Shown: positions 23,537 to 34,398 of the stretch, in pieces
Layout of the letters: every line of letters starts with the position of its first letter
How positions within the stretch are numbered: position 1 is the stretch's first letter
Source: Cyclobacteriaceae bacterium
GTDB taxonomy: Bacteria; Bacteroidota; Bacteroidia; Cytophagales; Cyclobacteriaceae
Direction: 5' to 3'
DNA length: 64,000 nt
NCBI GenBank assembly: GCA_028284125.1
Contig: JANQSI010000004.1
Coordinates: forward strand, 248,001-312,000
Translations under genes and position numbers: made by a program
The notes under the pieces: model-generated
Told to the model about the DNA's origin: nothing
Databases searched by the model: none
What the model saw: only the letters and a program-made list of their open reading frames with translations

Positions 23537-26500
23537 ATGCCACATTGGAAATCCAATTTCTTATTGAATGGGAGAATTGTACTCAGATACGTTGTTGCTT
23601 TTGTTGTAATTGTAACTAGTCTTGGAGTTCCCGTATTTGCTCAAACCACAATCTATTCCACAACTTTTAATGATGATAATGAGGGTTGGACAGATATTGG
23701 AGTTAATCCTTGGATAAGAGCTGCAAACATGTCTGCTGCGATGAATGTTGGTGCTGATGGAAATTTCTGGGGATTTCCTAATGATGGGTTAGATTATTCT
23801 AATAACGAGAGCGCTTTGGTAAGAAGCCCTGAGATCGACCTTACAGGGTATGTCAATATGACTTTCAGCATCGATATTCGATACAATACAGGGAATAACA
23901 GTGATGGCTATCATGTAGAATATTCTGATGATGGTGGTTCGAATTGGTTTGAATTGGGTGCAGTGGGTGAAGGTACGAATTGGTATACTGATAACGACAT
24001 TGCCGCATTTGGTGGTGTTGATGTTTGGGAAAATGATAACGGTGAATGGGAAACAGCCACCATTCCACTTCCGTGTGAACTGAATAACAATCCTAATGCT
24101 CAATTTCGAGTGTTTTTTGGGTCCAGTGGTTTTGGTACGGACGATGGAGTCGCTTTTGATAATGTAGTAATAACTGGATTTACCTCAACTGGCCCAACTG
24201 GTTCAGATATTCCAGGAGATGTTTCGGCCAACTTGTTATTCTGGTTACGAGCGGACAGTGGTGTAGTTAGTGATGACAATGGTGTAGTTCTGTGGGAAGA
24301 CTGGAGTGGCAATAGCTTGGACGCATTTGGATGTGGACCTACAGGGACAACAAATGTTCCTAATGGTAATGCTTCAATAACATTTGATGGTGCAGACGAT
24401 TTTTTCAATGTAGGAGATGTTTTGAACCTTCAACCTACAGTAGATGAATGGACTGTTTTTACAGTTTTTAATACTAGTTCTACAGGAACCTTGTTCTCAA
24501 GAGCCTCAACAGGATCTGGACAATACCAATACTTTGTTTCTGGCGGAAACTTTGATCAGGTAATTGGTGGGACGACATCCTCAGGTAGTTCAACAGTAAC
24601 AGGGGCATGGCAAGTAGCTTCTTCGACAATTTCTACCTCGGCTACAAATACAACTATTGGTGGTGGTTCTGATATTTCTGGGGGTAGTATTGGATCTACA
24701 ACCCAAACAACAAATGTGAATATTGGGGCATACAACGACGGAGCGAACGATCTTTTTACAGGAGATATAGCGGAAATCATTGTCTTTTATTCCGGATTGA
24801 GCGCTGCTGATATCAGAGATGTTGAAAGCTATTTGGCATTGAAGCACAGCGTTTCATTGGATATTTCAAGTACTGGTTATACGGTAAATGGGACAGAAAT
24901 CTTTGATCCTGCTGATCTTACAGGATACCAAAATGATGTTGCGGGAGTAGGAATTGATAATTCTCAAGGATTGAACCAGGCCGTGGGCAAGAATGCTTCA
25001 GGTAACATTGTTCGAATTTCAGATCCATCTGACCTTGGAGACGGAGAATACCTGTTTTGGGGACATGATGGTGGAGCTATCACTACTACTCCTAGTAATA
25101 CTCCGGCCGAAGTTAGTAATCGAATATCTAGAATTTGGAGATTTTCTGAGACAGGTGACGTTGGTACTGTTTCCATTTCTTTTGATATTAATACGCTTGG
25201 CTTTGAAGGGAGGACTTTCAATTTGCTCACTGTTCCGAACATAGCTACCATTCCAGGAGATTTTGGGACAGCAACTGTTTCTAGCACTGGTGTAGTTGAG
25301 AGTATTAACGGTAGAGACTATGTCACTTTTACCGGAGTGGCAATTAGTGATCAAGAATATTTCACACTTGGCTTAACGGATGCAGTTACCGGTCCAGGTG
25401 ATCAAGCGGCTAATTTATGGTTGCGTGCTGATTTTGGCGTTACTCAATCTTCTAATGCAGTTTCCGAATGGACGGACTTAGGTTCTGGTGGAAATGATGC
25501 TTCTCAAGCAACTGCGGCTGATCAACCAACCTATCAGGCGGATGCAATCAACGGGAATCCTGCATTGGAGTTTGACGGAGGTGATGATATGGATGGAAGT
25601 GCAGGATTTTATACGCATGAATTTTTTATCGTTACAGAACCCAATGTAGCTGTGAATGGATCGGCGAATGGGTTTTTAGTTGGATTTGAGCCCGGTGAAT
25701 TTGGTGGGTTTTATGTGGGAGATCAGACTGATGGGTTTGTTGGCCCCAATGAACGAGTAGTACATGCAATAGGGGATAGCGGCGATCCGGACGATTATAG
25801 AGCAGGAATAGAAACGGGAACACTCAGCGCAGCAGATCAACCAATCATCTGGAGTGTGCGTGAAAATGCAATTCAAGACGCCACCGAAATAAGCCTTGAT
25901 GGAACAGCATTAACCGTCAATAGTACTTTCACTGGGAATGCGATGATAAATCTATCCAATCAGGCATACCGCTTAGGGGATAATCTAATCGATGACAATG
26001 GCTATAGTGGAAGTCTCGCTGAGGTTATTTCATTCAGCACACGTCTTACCGATGCTAACAGAAGAGATGTTGAAACTTATTTGGCCATTAAATACGGAAT
26101 TACCTTAGGAGATATTGCGACTGGTTATACCGTAAGTAACAATACGCTATATAACAATGCTTCATATGCCAATGATATAGCGGGAATTGGCAGAAATGAT
26201 TCACAGGGACTACTTCAGGCTTCTTCACAAAGTATTTCAGGAAATGCAATAAGGTTTGCCAATGCCTCCGATCTGGATGATGGAGAATACCTTATTTGGG
26301 GTCACGATGGAGGTGCAACCACTACGCAAACAGGAGACCGTCCAGCAGGTGCAGGAGTTCCGAATCGTATTACCAGGGTGTGGACGTTAGCAGAACATGA
26401 TGGGACTAGTGCTGTTGATGTCGGCACTGTAGATCTTACGTTTGATTTATCCGGATTAGGGATACAATCTAGTGGTACTTATGAACTTTACATTTCCTCT

Positions 26501-29500
26501 TCAGCGACTATCGCTTCAGGAACGGTTACAACAAGCCCTACTATTTCGGGATCTTTGGTGACTTTTTCTGGTATTTCAGTCACAGATGGTGATTTCTTCT
26601 CTTTAGGAGTAAGTGATCCCACAAATCCTGGAAACGTATCTGGTGTTACTTTGTGGTTAGATTCTGAAGTTGGAATTACGTTAGATGGCAGCAACATTTC
26701 TTCATGGGCTGATCAAAGTACCACAGGTGCAAATGCTACACAGAATACAGCTGGATCACAGCCAGAGTATATTGCTGATCAATTGAATGGGCATCCGGGC
26801 CTTTATTTTGATGGTGCTGATAACTTGGATGGTAATGATGGTTTTTATACGGAAGAAGTATTTGTTGTCGCTATCCCGAGTGAAATTTATAACAGCGGTG
26901 ATGCATCCGGTAACATCCTAGGATACAATGGAGGTTCGACCGGTCGATTAGCGCTTGGACCAACTTCTGGTGTGATTGCCAACGAAGTGATCACACATGC
27001 TATTGGAAATGCCAATTATCGAAGAGCATTTACCTCAACCACGACCAATTTGAATCAACCTGCGCTTATTAACTCAAGAACCAACGTTGGGGCAACTTCC
27101 CATGAAATTTACTTTAATGGGTTACAAGTGGACGATGCGGAAACAGGAACCTATTTTAATGCGGCTACCCATGATTATCAGGTTGGTGAAGATGATAACG
27201 GTTCAGATTTTGATGGGAGCGTTTTTGAGGTAATAAGTTATTCTTCAAGAATAGCAGCAGATGCAGATCGGAGAGATGTAGAGACTTACTTAGCTATTAA
27301 ATATGGAATTACGCTCGACCTAGTTACATCCATGGAGGATTATACGGTGAGTGGAACAAGCATTTATGGTAGCACCGGATACCCCGAAGACATTGCAGGA
27401 ATTGGAAGGAGCGATGCTTCCAATCAGAACCAAACCAGTTCGAAGAGTTCAAATAGTGGCTCTATCGTACGAATGGAAAGTGCTTCAGATCTTGGAGATG
27501 GAGAGTACCTTGTTTGGGGTAACGATGGAGGGAACAATGGTTTTGTAGGGACATCCTTGCCTCCAGGAAATTCAGAAAGACTAGAGAAAACATGGACCGT
27601 TGAAGAAACCAGTGGAGATGTCGGAACGGTTGCTGTGTCGTTTGATATCACTTCGTTAGCTATTGATCTGGACAATTCGACCATTAATCTCTTCACTCTT
27701 CCATCAGGTTCTACAATCCCAACTGGATTTACCGGGGCAACAGTAAACAGTTCAGGAGTCATTTCACAAGTAGATGGAAGGGACATTGTGACCTTCAATT
27801 CAGTAGACTTTTCAGATGGTGATTTTTTCACAATTGGTGGTGACATTCAAACGGCCTCTCCCGGCGGATCAAGTGCTCTAACGCTATGGCTAAATGGTGA
27901 AGCTGGAGTTTCTTCAACCGGAGGCTTGGTAAGTTCCTGGGCTGATCAAAGTGGAACTGGGAATGACGTTACGCAGGGAAATAGTAGCAACCAACCAACA
28001 CTTGTGAGTGGTGCGATCAACTACAATGATGCACTTGATTTTGATGGAGATAATCTGGAAGCAGTTAATGGTTTTTATACCGATGAGTATTTCCTGGTTG
28101 TTAAGCCAGATAACTCTATATCCAATAGTGTGACAAACGGTTACGTTCTAGGATTCGAAACGAATGCTACTACCGGATTCTTTGTTGGAGATGAAAATTT
28201 TGTAGGCAGTGATCTTTTTGGTCAAACATTAGAAACCGCTGGGTTTGATGCTTCGGCAACCAGTCCTACATCTATAAGCAATAGTAATGTCGTCATTTTT
28301 AATGTTAGAAATAATCTAGATGTAAGCCCTACCGCACAATTGATGTTTGCCAATGGAGATGAGTATACTGTTTCCCCAGCAGGAACTTTTGCTGATTTGA
28401 CGGATAGCCCAATCAGGATAGGAGATACTTTTGACGATGACCGATCATTTAATGGTTTGGTAGCCGAAGTACTGGTATACAGTGCTCGACTTACGACCGC
28501 ACAGCGACGTGACGTTGAAACCTATCTTGCAATCAAGTATGGTGTTACGCTAGACTTAACAGAAGACTATACCGCGAACGGTTCTACCATATTTGATTTG
28601 ACCGGATCCTCCAATGACATTGCTGGATTAGGTAAACTTCTTGACTATGGCCTGAATCAAACGCAATCCGTTTCACAAAATACAGGAGCCATTGTTAAAA
28701 TGGAAAATGCCTCAGATCTCGATGATACCGAATTTATCATTTGGGGAAATGAAGGTAGTAGCAAAACAACTCCGCAAACGAGCGAAATTCCAGCAGAATT
28801 CGATGAACGATTACCAGCAGAATGGCAAGTTGCGGTTACAGGAAGTCCGGGTACTGTTACTGTGAAGATGTATGTTGGTGGAATTGATAATTTTAGTGAA
28901 AGGCCTCAATCCGTTGGATTATATGAGCTTTTGATTGATGATATGGGAACATTCGATGCAATCACCTCTTCTGTGACGGCATCTTCTTTGGCGAATGATA
29001 CCTTGATTTTTGAAAATGTAAGCTTTTCTAACGGAGATTATTTCACCCTGGCTCTTGCTCCACAACCAGATGTGACAGGAGTTACATTATGGCTTAGAGC
29101 AGATGTAGAAATAGAAGAAGGTTCTGGAAATCCTGCAGAAAACAATGATTTGGTTGAATTCTGGAGAGACCAAAGCGGCAACAACAATGATTTGACTCAA
29201 GGCACTTTTGCAAGAAGACCTACCTACAATGAGAATCAACTAAATGGTAATCCGGTTATCACATTCGATGACGATTTTACCTACCTGGATTTGGCTTCAA
29301 CCAACCTAAATCCAAGAACCATGTATGTTGTGTATCAAGATGTCTCAACGGATTTCAACACCACTCCATTTACCAATGACGACAATGATGATGGAACAGG
29401 AATTGGAGCTGGAGATAGTGATGGTACAAACGTTTTTGATGACACAAATACTCCGGCGGATGTAAGTGATAATGGAGCTAATTATGCGAATGGGACAGAT

Positions 29501-31978
29501 ATCTTAGATGGGACATCTCAGCCTCGACCAGCCAACTATGAAATCCATTCTCGGGTGTTTAATTCTAATTTGTCAAATGCTAATTGGAACTACTATGTTG
29601 GAAACGACCGGGGAACAAGTGGTAGATCCATAGGTGGGGGAGTTGCTGAAGTTCTTGTTTATACTACCGCTCAAAATGATACCGACCGAAGAGATGTCGA
29701 GACCTACCTTGCTTTAAAATATGGAATCACACTTGATATTAGCTCACTCAACTACACCTACAATAGTGGAACTTCGATTTACAATCTTTCTTCCTATAGC
29801 AATGATATTGCTGGAATTGGTTCTAATGGAGACTATTCACTCTCTCAAGCTTCTTCTACCAGCATAAATAGCGGGGCTATTGTTACGATGAGTAGCGCAA
29901 CAAGTCAGAATAATGATGATTTCCTTGTTTGGGGTCATGATAGTGGAGTTACGACTGAGGTAGGTACAAATGTTCCTCCAGGAATAGGGATGAGAATGAC
30001 TAGAATTTGGGGAGTCAATGAAACAAATGATATAGGAACTGTAACCGTGACAATGGATTTAGGAGCGGGATATAGCGGGAAAGACGTTTCGGAACTTACA
30101 CTAATTGTTGATAACAATGCTGACTTTAGTACTGGTGTTTTAAGGACATATACAGCACAATCCTTTGCTTCCAACATTGTGACATTTGCTGGAGTCGATT
30201 TTACAGGAGCTAGCAATTTCGGACTTGGTACAACAATCAACCTGTCAACTGACACAGATGGCGATGGAATTCCGGATTATTTTGAGTCGGCTTATGGGAC
30301 AAATCATATTGATGGCAATGACCCTGTCACCAATGGGGGTAATGATGATGATGGAGATGGACTTAGCAACGCGCTCGAAAGCATTCTGGTAACAAATGGA
30401 GCTACTGCCCCTGTTACTGTTGTCACAGATACAGATGGCGATGGCATTTCAGATCATGTAGAAGTAGAAGATGGTTCCGATCCGTTTTCGGCAAACTCAC
30501 CTACTACAAACGGAAGTCTTGATACAGACAACGATGGAATTCCTGATGGACTTGAAGCTTTAATTGATAATGAAGGAGGGCCGGCCAATCCAGACTTAAG
30601 TACTGATACCGATCTTGACGGAGTACCAGATTATTATGAGGTTCTCAATGGGACAAACCCGAATGACGTAAATGATCCATTCCTTGACGGAGGTAGTGAT
30701 GATGATGGAAACAATGACGGAGATGGAATCAGTGATGCACTTGAACAAATCCTTGAAGATGGTGGAGCAGGTGCTCCATTGAGTGCGACTACAGATACAG
30801 ATGGAGATGGAATTCCTGATTATGTAGAGGCGCAGACATTCACGGATCCATTTAATTCTGCGACACCATTCTCTGGTGTAACAACTGTTAGATCCTTACA
30901 GGCAGATTATGAAGCGACAGGAGGGGATTGTGTAACGCTTAGTGGCTATCAATGGGTAGATGTAACAGACCTTTCAGGTAATGTTGTATTTTCAATTAAC
31001 CCATTTGGAAATAACCTGGGTTCTACATGTTGGGGAGTTCGTGTACTAAGTGGGCAAGCGAGTGTAAGAAATTCTTCGTCCATTTACTACCTTAATAGAA
31101 ATTGGTATATAGAACCGAATACTCAACCTACAACGAATGTGTATGTCCGGTTGTACGCCCTTGATCAGGAAGTCACTGATTTGACGAACAGGGTAAATAC
31201 GGATGAAATGGAATCGTTTAGTACCACAGATATTTTGAATGGAATGGTAATTCTGAAAGTGAATGGAGATACCGAGTTAGATCCATTGGTAAACGGGGGA
31301 GGTTCTACGGATGAAGATCCGACCATCGTTGATTTTTCAGTGGCTACAGCTGATGCTTTTGTCTTGGAGCTGAGTTCCTTCAGTACACTTGATCCACATG
31401 TAGATACGAATGATAACCTACCGATTGAATTGATTTCATTCGAGGCTTCAAATGAAGAAGATGGTGTTATGCTTGAGTGGTACACAGCGACAGAACTCAA
31501 CAATGATTTCTTTACGATAGAAAGAAGCTTTGATGGAGAGACATTCTCATCAATTGCGGAGATTGATGGCGCAGGAAACTCTTCAGAAACCTTATCCTAT
31601 GAATATCTTGACAGAAATGTTCAAGAGGGTATTTACTTCTATCGCTTAAAGCAAACGGATTTTGATGGGCAATTTTCTTATTCAGAAACTATTGCCATTT
31701 CTCATAGTGGTTCCAACCTGGCAACTGAGTTGGCTGTTTATCCAAACCCTGTGAATGGGGAGAGCTTCTTTGTCTCGACGGCAAGCCTGGAGCATGGCAT
31801 CAATTTCGAGGTAAGCATCCATGACTTGATGGGCCGTCAGCTGAAGGCCCAACTGATGAAGCGAGAGTTGAATAACGTACTTTCGATTGATGTTTCTGAT
31901 ATCGAAAACGGTGTTTACATCATCCGTGTAAGATCAGAGAGAGGATCTCAAGAAACGAGAATTATTATTGATAAGTAA
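23537..31978 (+). CDS. Giant modular T9SS-secreted surface protein (2813 aa)
   Basis: After a 36-residue signal ending 'VPVFAQ', residues about 38-222 form a jelly-roll domain ('YSDDGGSNWFELGAV'). Five related modules of about 410 residues follow, starting near 229, 622, 1035, 1445 and 1847. Each begins with a LamG/concanavalin-like lectin part ('LWLRAD...W.D.SG', 'FDG.D') and contains an almost invariant 'RRDVETYLAIKYGITL' segment, an 'NDIAGIG' block, and a 'DGEYL.WGHDGG' block. Residues about 2236-2430 are thrombospondin type 3-like calcium-binding repeats (DTDGDGIPDYFE type). The end (about 2575-2813) has a beta-sandwich and a T9SS type A sorting domain with 'AVYPNPVNGE' and a final 'ETRIIIDK'. 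It is thus predicted to be exported by the type IX system and attached to or released from the cell surface, probably as an adhesin or glycan-binding protein. Its stop is 12 bp from the convergent helicase gene. Confidence 0.9.
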   Translation: MPHWKSNFLLNGRIVLRYVVAFVVIVTSLGVPVFAQTTIYSTTFNDDNEGWTDIGVNPWIRAANMSAAMNVGADGNFWGFPNDGLDYSNNESALVRSPEIDLTGYVNMTFSIDIRYNTGNNSDGYHVEYSDDGGSNWFELGAVGEGTNWYTDNDIAAFGGVDVWENDNGEWETATIPLPCELNNNPNAQFRVFFGSSGFGTDDGVAFDNVVITGFTSTGPTGSDIPGDVSANLLFWLRADSGVVSDDNGVVLWEDWSGNSLDAFGCGPTGTTNVPNGNASITFDGADDFFNVGDVLNLQPTVDEWTVFTVFNTSSTGTLFSRASTGSGQYQYFVSGGNFDQVIGGTTSSGSSTVTGAWQVASSTISTSATNTTIGGGSDISGGSIGSTTQTTNVNIGAYNDGANDLFTGDIAEIIVFYSGLSAADIRDVESYLALKHSVSLDISSTGYTVNGTEIFDPADLTGYQNDVAGVGIDNSQGLNQAVGKNASGNIVRISDPSDLGDGEYLFWGHDGGAITTTPSNTPAEVSNRISRIWRFSETGDVGTVSISFDINTLGFEGRTFNLLTVPNIATIPGDFGTATVSSTGVVESINGRDYVTFTGVAISDQEYFTLGLTDAVTGPGDQAANLWLRADFGVTQSSNAVSEWTDLGSGGNDASQATAADQPTYQADAINGNPALEFDGGDDMDGSAGFYTHEFFIVTEPNVAVNGSANGFLVGFEPGEFGGFYVGDQTDGFVGPNERVVHAIGDSGDPDDYRAGIETGTLSAADQPIIWSVRENAIQDATEISLDGTALTVNSTFTGNAMINLSNQAYRLGDNLIDDNGYSGSLAEVISFSTRLTDANRRDVETYLAIKYGITLGDIATGYTVSNNTLYNNASYANDIAGIGRNDSQGLLQASSQSISGNAIRFANASDLDDGEYLIWGHDGGATTTQTGDRPAGAGVPNRITRVWTLAEHDGTSAVDVGTVDLTFDLSGLGIQSSGTYELYISSSATIASGTVTTSPTISGSLVTFSGISVTDGDFFSLGVSDPTNPGNVSGVTLWLDSEVGITLDGSNISSWADQSTTGANATQNTAGSQPEYIADQLNGHPGLYFDGADNLDGNDGFYTEEVFVVAIPSEIYNSGDASGNILGYNGGSTGRLALGPTSGVIANEVITHAIGNANYRRAFTSTTTNLNQPALINSRTNVGATSHEIYFNGLQVDDAETGTYFNAATHDYQVGEDDNGSDFDGSVFEVISYSSRIAADADRRDVETYLAIKYGITLDLVTSMEDYTVSGTSIYGSTGYPEDIAGIGRSDASNQNQTSSKSSNSGSIVRMESASDLGDGEYLVWGNDGGNNGFVGTSLPPGNSERLEKTWTVEETSGDVGTVAVSFDITSLAIDLDNSTINLFTLPSGSTIPTGFTGATVNSSGVISQVDGRDIVTFNSVDFSDGDFFTIGGDIQTASPGGSSALTLWLNGEAGVSSTGGLVSSWADQSGTGNDVTQGNSSNQPTLVSGAINYNDALDFDGDNLEAVNGFYTDEYFLVVKPDNSISNSVTNGYVLGFETNATTGFFVGDENFVGSDLFGQTLETAGFDASATSPTSISNSNVVIFNVRNNLDVSPTAQLMFANGDEYTVSPAGTFADLTDSPIRIGDTFDDDRSFNGLVAEVLVYSARLTTAQRRDVETYLAIKYGVTLDLTEDYTANGSTIFDLTGSSNDIAGLGKLLDYGLNQTQSVSQNTGAIVKMENASDLDDTEFIIWGNEGSSKTTPQTSEIPAEFDERLPAEWQVAVTGSPGTVTVKMYVGGIDNFSERPQSVGLYELLIDDMGTFDAITSSVTASSLANDTLIFENVSFSNGDYFTLALAPQPDVTGVTLWLRADVEIEEGSGNPAENNDLVEFWRDQSGNNNDLTQGTFARRPTYNENQLNGNPVITFDDDFTYLDLASTNLNPRTMYVVYQDVSTDFNTTPFTNDDNDDGTGIGAGDSDGTNVFDDTNTPADVSDNGANYANGTDILDGTSQPRPANYEIHSRVFNSNLSNANWNYYVGNDRGTSGRSIGGGVAEVLVYTTAQNDTDRRDVETYLALKYGITLDISSLNYTYNSGTSIYNLSSYSNDIAGIGSNGDYSLSQASSTSINSGAIVTMSSATSQNNDDFLVWGHDSGVTTEVGTNVPPGIGMRMTRIWGVNETNDIGTVTVTMDLGAGYSGKDVSELTLIVDNNADFSTGVLRTYTAQSFASNIVTFAGVDFTGASNFGLGTTINLSTDTDGDGIPDYFESAYGTNHIDGNDPVTNGGNDDDGDGLSNALESILVTNGATAPVTVVTDTDGDGISDHVEVEDGSDPFSANSPTTNGSLDTDNDGIPDGLEALIDNEGGPANPDLSTDTDLDGVPDYYEVLNGTNPNDVNDPFLDGGSDDDGNNDGDGISDALEQILEDGGAGAPLSATTDTDGDGIPDYVEAQTFTDPFNSATPFSGVTTVRSLQADYEATGGDCVTLSGYQWVDVTDLSGNVVFSINPFGNNLGSTCWGVRVLSGQASVRNSSSIYYLNRNWYIEPNTQPTTNVYVRLYALDQEVTDLTNRVNTDEMESFSTTDILNGMVILKVNGDTELDPLVNGGGSTDEDPTIVDFSVATADAFVLELSSFSTLDPHVDTNDNLPIELISFEASNEEDGVMLEWYTATELNNDFFTIERSFDGETFSSIAEIDGAGNSSETLSYEYLDRNVQEGIYFYRLKQTDFDGQFSYSETIAISHSGSNLATELAVYPNPVNGESFFVSTASLEHGINFEVSIHDLMGRQLKAQLMKRELNNVLSIDVSDIENGVYIIRVRSERGSQETRIIIDK
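24221..30240 (+). repeat. Five coding repeats of about 1.2 kb inside the giant surface protein
   Basis: Module starts fall near 24221, 25400, 26641, 27870 and 29077, a period of about 1.2 kb. Protein-level conservation is strong in the RRDVETYLA.KYGI and NDIAGIG blocks, while the DNA has diverged by many silent changes. Fresh unequal crossing-over is therefore unlikely and the copies look old. Confidence 0.8.
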
Positions 31979-31990
31979 AGAAAAAGAGAG

Positions 31991-34258
31991 TTAGAGGATT
32001 CTGAGTTTGGCGAAGCTTAACAGCAAGGTCTTTTCTCCTGCTTTTTCAAAATCAACTTTGGCTTTTTTGTTGGCTCCTTGCTCATCAATTGCGGAGACTT
32101 CACCAAAACCAAACTTCGGATGCTCTACTTTCATGCCGACTTCAAGGTTGGTGGTGTCGCTTGGTTCGAAATCAGGGCTAGGAGTGTGGTTGATAAGCTG
32201 ATTTGCGAACTTCTTCTTCGTCGTTTCCTTTTTAAGGTTGTTGACAAAGTTCTTTGTGACATAATTAACACCAGGTGAAACCGGATCGCTGGATGAGAAT
32301 TTACGGTTCACTTTGATGAACTCAGGGTCCACTTCTTCCAAAAAACGACTCGGTTCGCAGTTCTTCAATCTTCCAAATCGATAGCGATTCAGCGCATAGC
32401 TGAACGAAAGTTTCTTTTTAGCCCGAGTGATGGCTACATAGAAAAGCCGCCGTTCTTCTTCCAGGTCCGCACGACTACTTAGCATCATTTGTGAAGGGAA
32501 AAGATCTTCTTCCAGTCCTACAATGTACACGTACTCGAATTCCAGACCTTTGGCCATGTGGATGGTCATCAGTGTAACGGCATCCTCAGTCTTTTCGCTA
32601 CGATCTTCATCGGTAAGTAAGGCAACGTCCTGTAAGAATGCACCTAGACTCTTGTCCTCCCTATCTGGCTGCTCGGTAAACTCTTTGATGGCATTGAGCA
32701 ATTCCTGGGTATTCTCATACCGGTTCATCCCCTCAATGGTCTTATCCTCATAAAGTTCCTTTAACAGTCCGGAGGTTTTTGCGATCTGAGAAGCGGTATC
32801 GTATGCATCCTTCTTTTCGTTCGTAAGTCTGAACGACTTTATCAGCGCTACAAAATTCTCGACCTGTGTACCACCCTTTCCACCAACATGAGAAGTAGCC
32901 TTTTCCATGATTTCCCAAAGTGGCGTTTGACTTTCAGCGGCTGCAACCACCATTTTATTGATCGTCCCCGGACCAATTCCTCGCTTAGGTAGATTGATGA
33001 TTCTACGCATGGCTTGCTCGTCGTTCGGGTTCACCACGTATCGGAAGTAAGCGAGAAGGTCTTTGATTTCTCTGCGTTGGTAAAAGGAAAGCCCACCTAC
33101 GATTCGGTACTTGATATTGTTTCTACGAAGGGCTTCTTCCATCGCCCGGCTCTGACTGTTGGTTCGGTATAGGATGGCGAAATCCTTATTCGGAACCTGG
33201 TTTTGCATCTTGTTCTCAAAGATGGAAGAAGCGATAAGCTTACCTTCCTCATTGTCAGAGGTAGCTTTGATCAAGTCAATCAATTCTCCTTCTGAATTCT
33301 GGGTCCAAACACTTTTCTTAAGTTGAGCCGTATTTTTATTGATCACCGAATTCGCTGCATTAACGATCGTTTTGGTCGATCGATAGTTCTGCTCCAGACG
33401 GATCATTTTCAGGTCCGGATAATCTTTCTCGAAGTTGAGAATGTTTTGGATATCTGCTCCACGAAAGGCATAAATGCTCTGAGCATCATCACCTACTACA
33501 CAGATGTTTTGTCTCACCGCCGCCAGGCGTTTGGCGATCATGTACTGCGAGATGTTCGTATCCTGGAACTCATCGATCATCACATGATGGAACCGTTGCT
33601 GGTATTTATTCAATACATCGGGATTTTCCTGGAACAAGATATTGGTATTGAACAGCAGATCATCGAAATCCATGGCATCTGCTGCAAAGCATCGTTCCGA
33701 GTAGGCCTGGTAAAGCCTTCCCATTTCCGGACGCATGTTCATTTTGTCGTCCTCGTAGTAAATGGGATTGTTCAAGTATTCGCGCCAGGAGACCAGCCTG
33801 TTTTTTGCTCCTGAAATGCGATTGTAGATGATGTTCGGTTTGTAAACCTTATCATCGAGGTTGAACTCTTTGACGATAAGTTTAATCAGGGATTTGGAAT
33901 CATCCGTATCGTAGATGGTGAAATTACTGGGATACCCAAGTCGGCTTGCCTCTGCTCGCAGGATTCTTGCAAAAACGGAGTGAAATGTTCCCATCCACAA
34001 ATTTTTAGCATCATGTCCTACGACAGACTCAATCCGATGCTGCATTTCTTTGGCTGCCTTATTGGTAAATGTGAGGGCAAGAATATTGAAAGGATCCACA
34101 TTGTGGGCTTTCATTAAATGGGCAATCCGGTAGGTAAGCACACGCGTTTTCCCAGACCCTGCACCTGCGATGATCATGCATGGACCTTCTGTATTTATTA
34201 CACCTTCTTTCTGCGGGGGATTCAGCGACTCTAGGTAGTCTGCTTGCGCTTCTGCCAT
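31991..34258 (-). CDS. pcrA: ATP-dependent DNA helicase, PcrA/UvrD type
   Basis: The 755-residue protein is a superfamily 1A 3'-5' helicase used in nucleotide excision repair, replication restart and removal of recombinase filaments. Motif Ia/Walker A is AGAGSGKT (31-38). Motif Ic-like 'LALTFTNKAAKEM', Walker B 'VMIDEFQDTN', motif III 'VVGDDAQSIYAFRGADI', motif IV 'LEQNYRST' and motif VI 'EEERRLFYVAITRAKK' follow in order. The C-terminal 50 residues ('VGMKVEHPKFGFGEVSAID') form the Tudor-like domain typical of PcrA, which binds RNA polymerase. Length and domains are normal. It is monocistronic and convergent with the giant T9SS gene. On the minus strand a -7-like TAGATTTG ends 4 bp before the ATG, so a near-leaderless transcript is possible. 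Confidence 0.95.
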   Translation of the reverse strand: MAEAQADYLESLNPPQKEGVINTEGPCMIIAGAGSGKTRVLTYRIAHLMKAHNVDPFNILALTFTNKAAKEMQHRIESVVGHDAKNLWMGTFHSVFARILRAEASRLGYPSNFTIYDTDDSKSLIKLIVKEFNLDDKVYKPNIIYNRISGAKNRLVSWREYLNNPIYYEDDKMNMRPEMGRLYQAYSERCFAADAMDFDDLLFNTNILFQENPDVLNKYQQRFHHVMIDEFQDTNISQYMIAKRLAAVRQNICVVGDDAQSIYAFRGADIQNILNFEKDYPDLKMIRLEQNYRSTKTIVNAANSVINKNTAQLKKSVWTQNSEGELIDLIKATSDNEEGKLIASSIFENKMQNQVPNKDFAILYRTNSQSRAMEEALRRNNIKYRIVGGLSFYQRREIKDLLAYFRYVVNPNDEQAMRRIINLPKRGIGPGTINKMVVAAAESQTPLWEIMEKATSHVGGKGGTQVENFVALIKSFRLTNEKKDAYDTASQIAKTSGLLKELYEDKTIEGMNRYENTQELLNAIKEFTEQPDREDKSLGAFLQDVALLTDEDRSEKTEDAVTLMTIHMAKGLEFEYVYIVGLEEDLFPSQMMLSSRADLEEERRLFYVAITRAKKKLSFSYALNRYRFGRLKNCEPSRFLEEVDPEFIKVNRKFSSSDPVSPGVNYVTKNFVNNLKKETTKKKFANQLINHTPSPDFEPSDTTNLEVGMKVEHPKFGFGEVSAIDEQGANKKAKVDFEKAGEKTLLLSFAKLRIL

Positions 34259-34398
34259 AACGCAAATCTATCGATTGGCCGAAGAAATGTATATCAAAGA
34301 GTCGAAAGAAAATCTACAAAGCGAGGGATTTAGAATCCGGAACTTGGAGAGTTGTTATCTTTCAGTTATTTAAAATTCAAATATAACCTTTAAAAGCT

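Noticed and set aside
27424-27846. 140-residue minus-strand frame inside the giant T9SS gene
   Set aside because: Antisense shadow of a repetitive Ser/Thr/Gly-rich coding region.
33323-33814. 163-residue frame on the plus strand inside the helicase gene
   Set aside because: It is the antisense of a well-supported helicase with all motifs; its sequence shows no family features.
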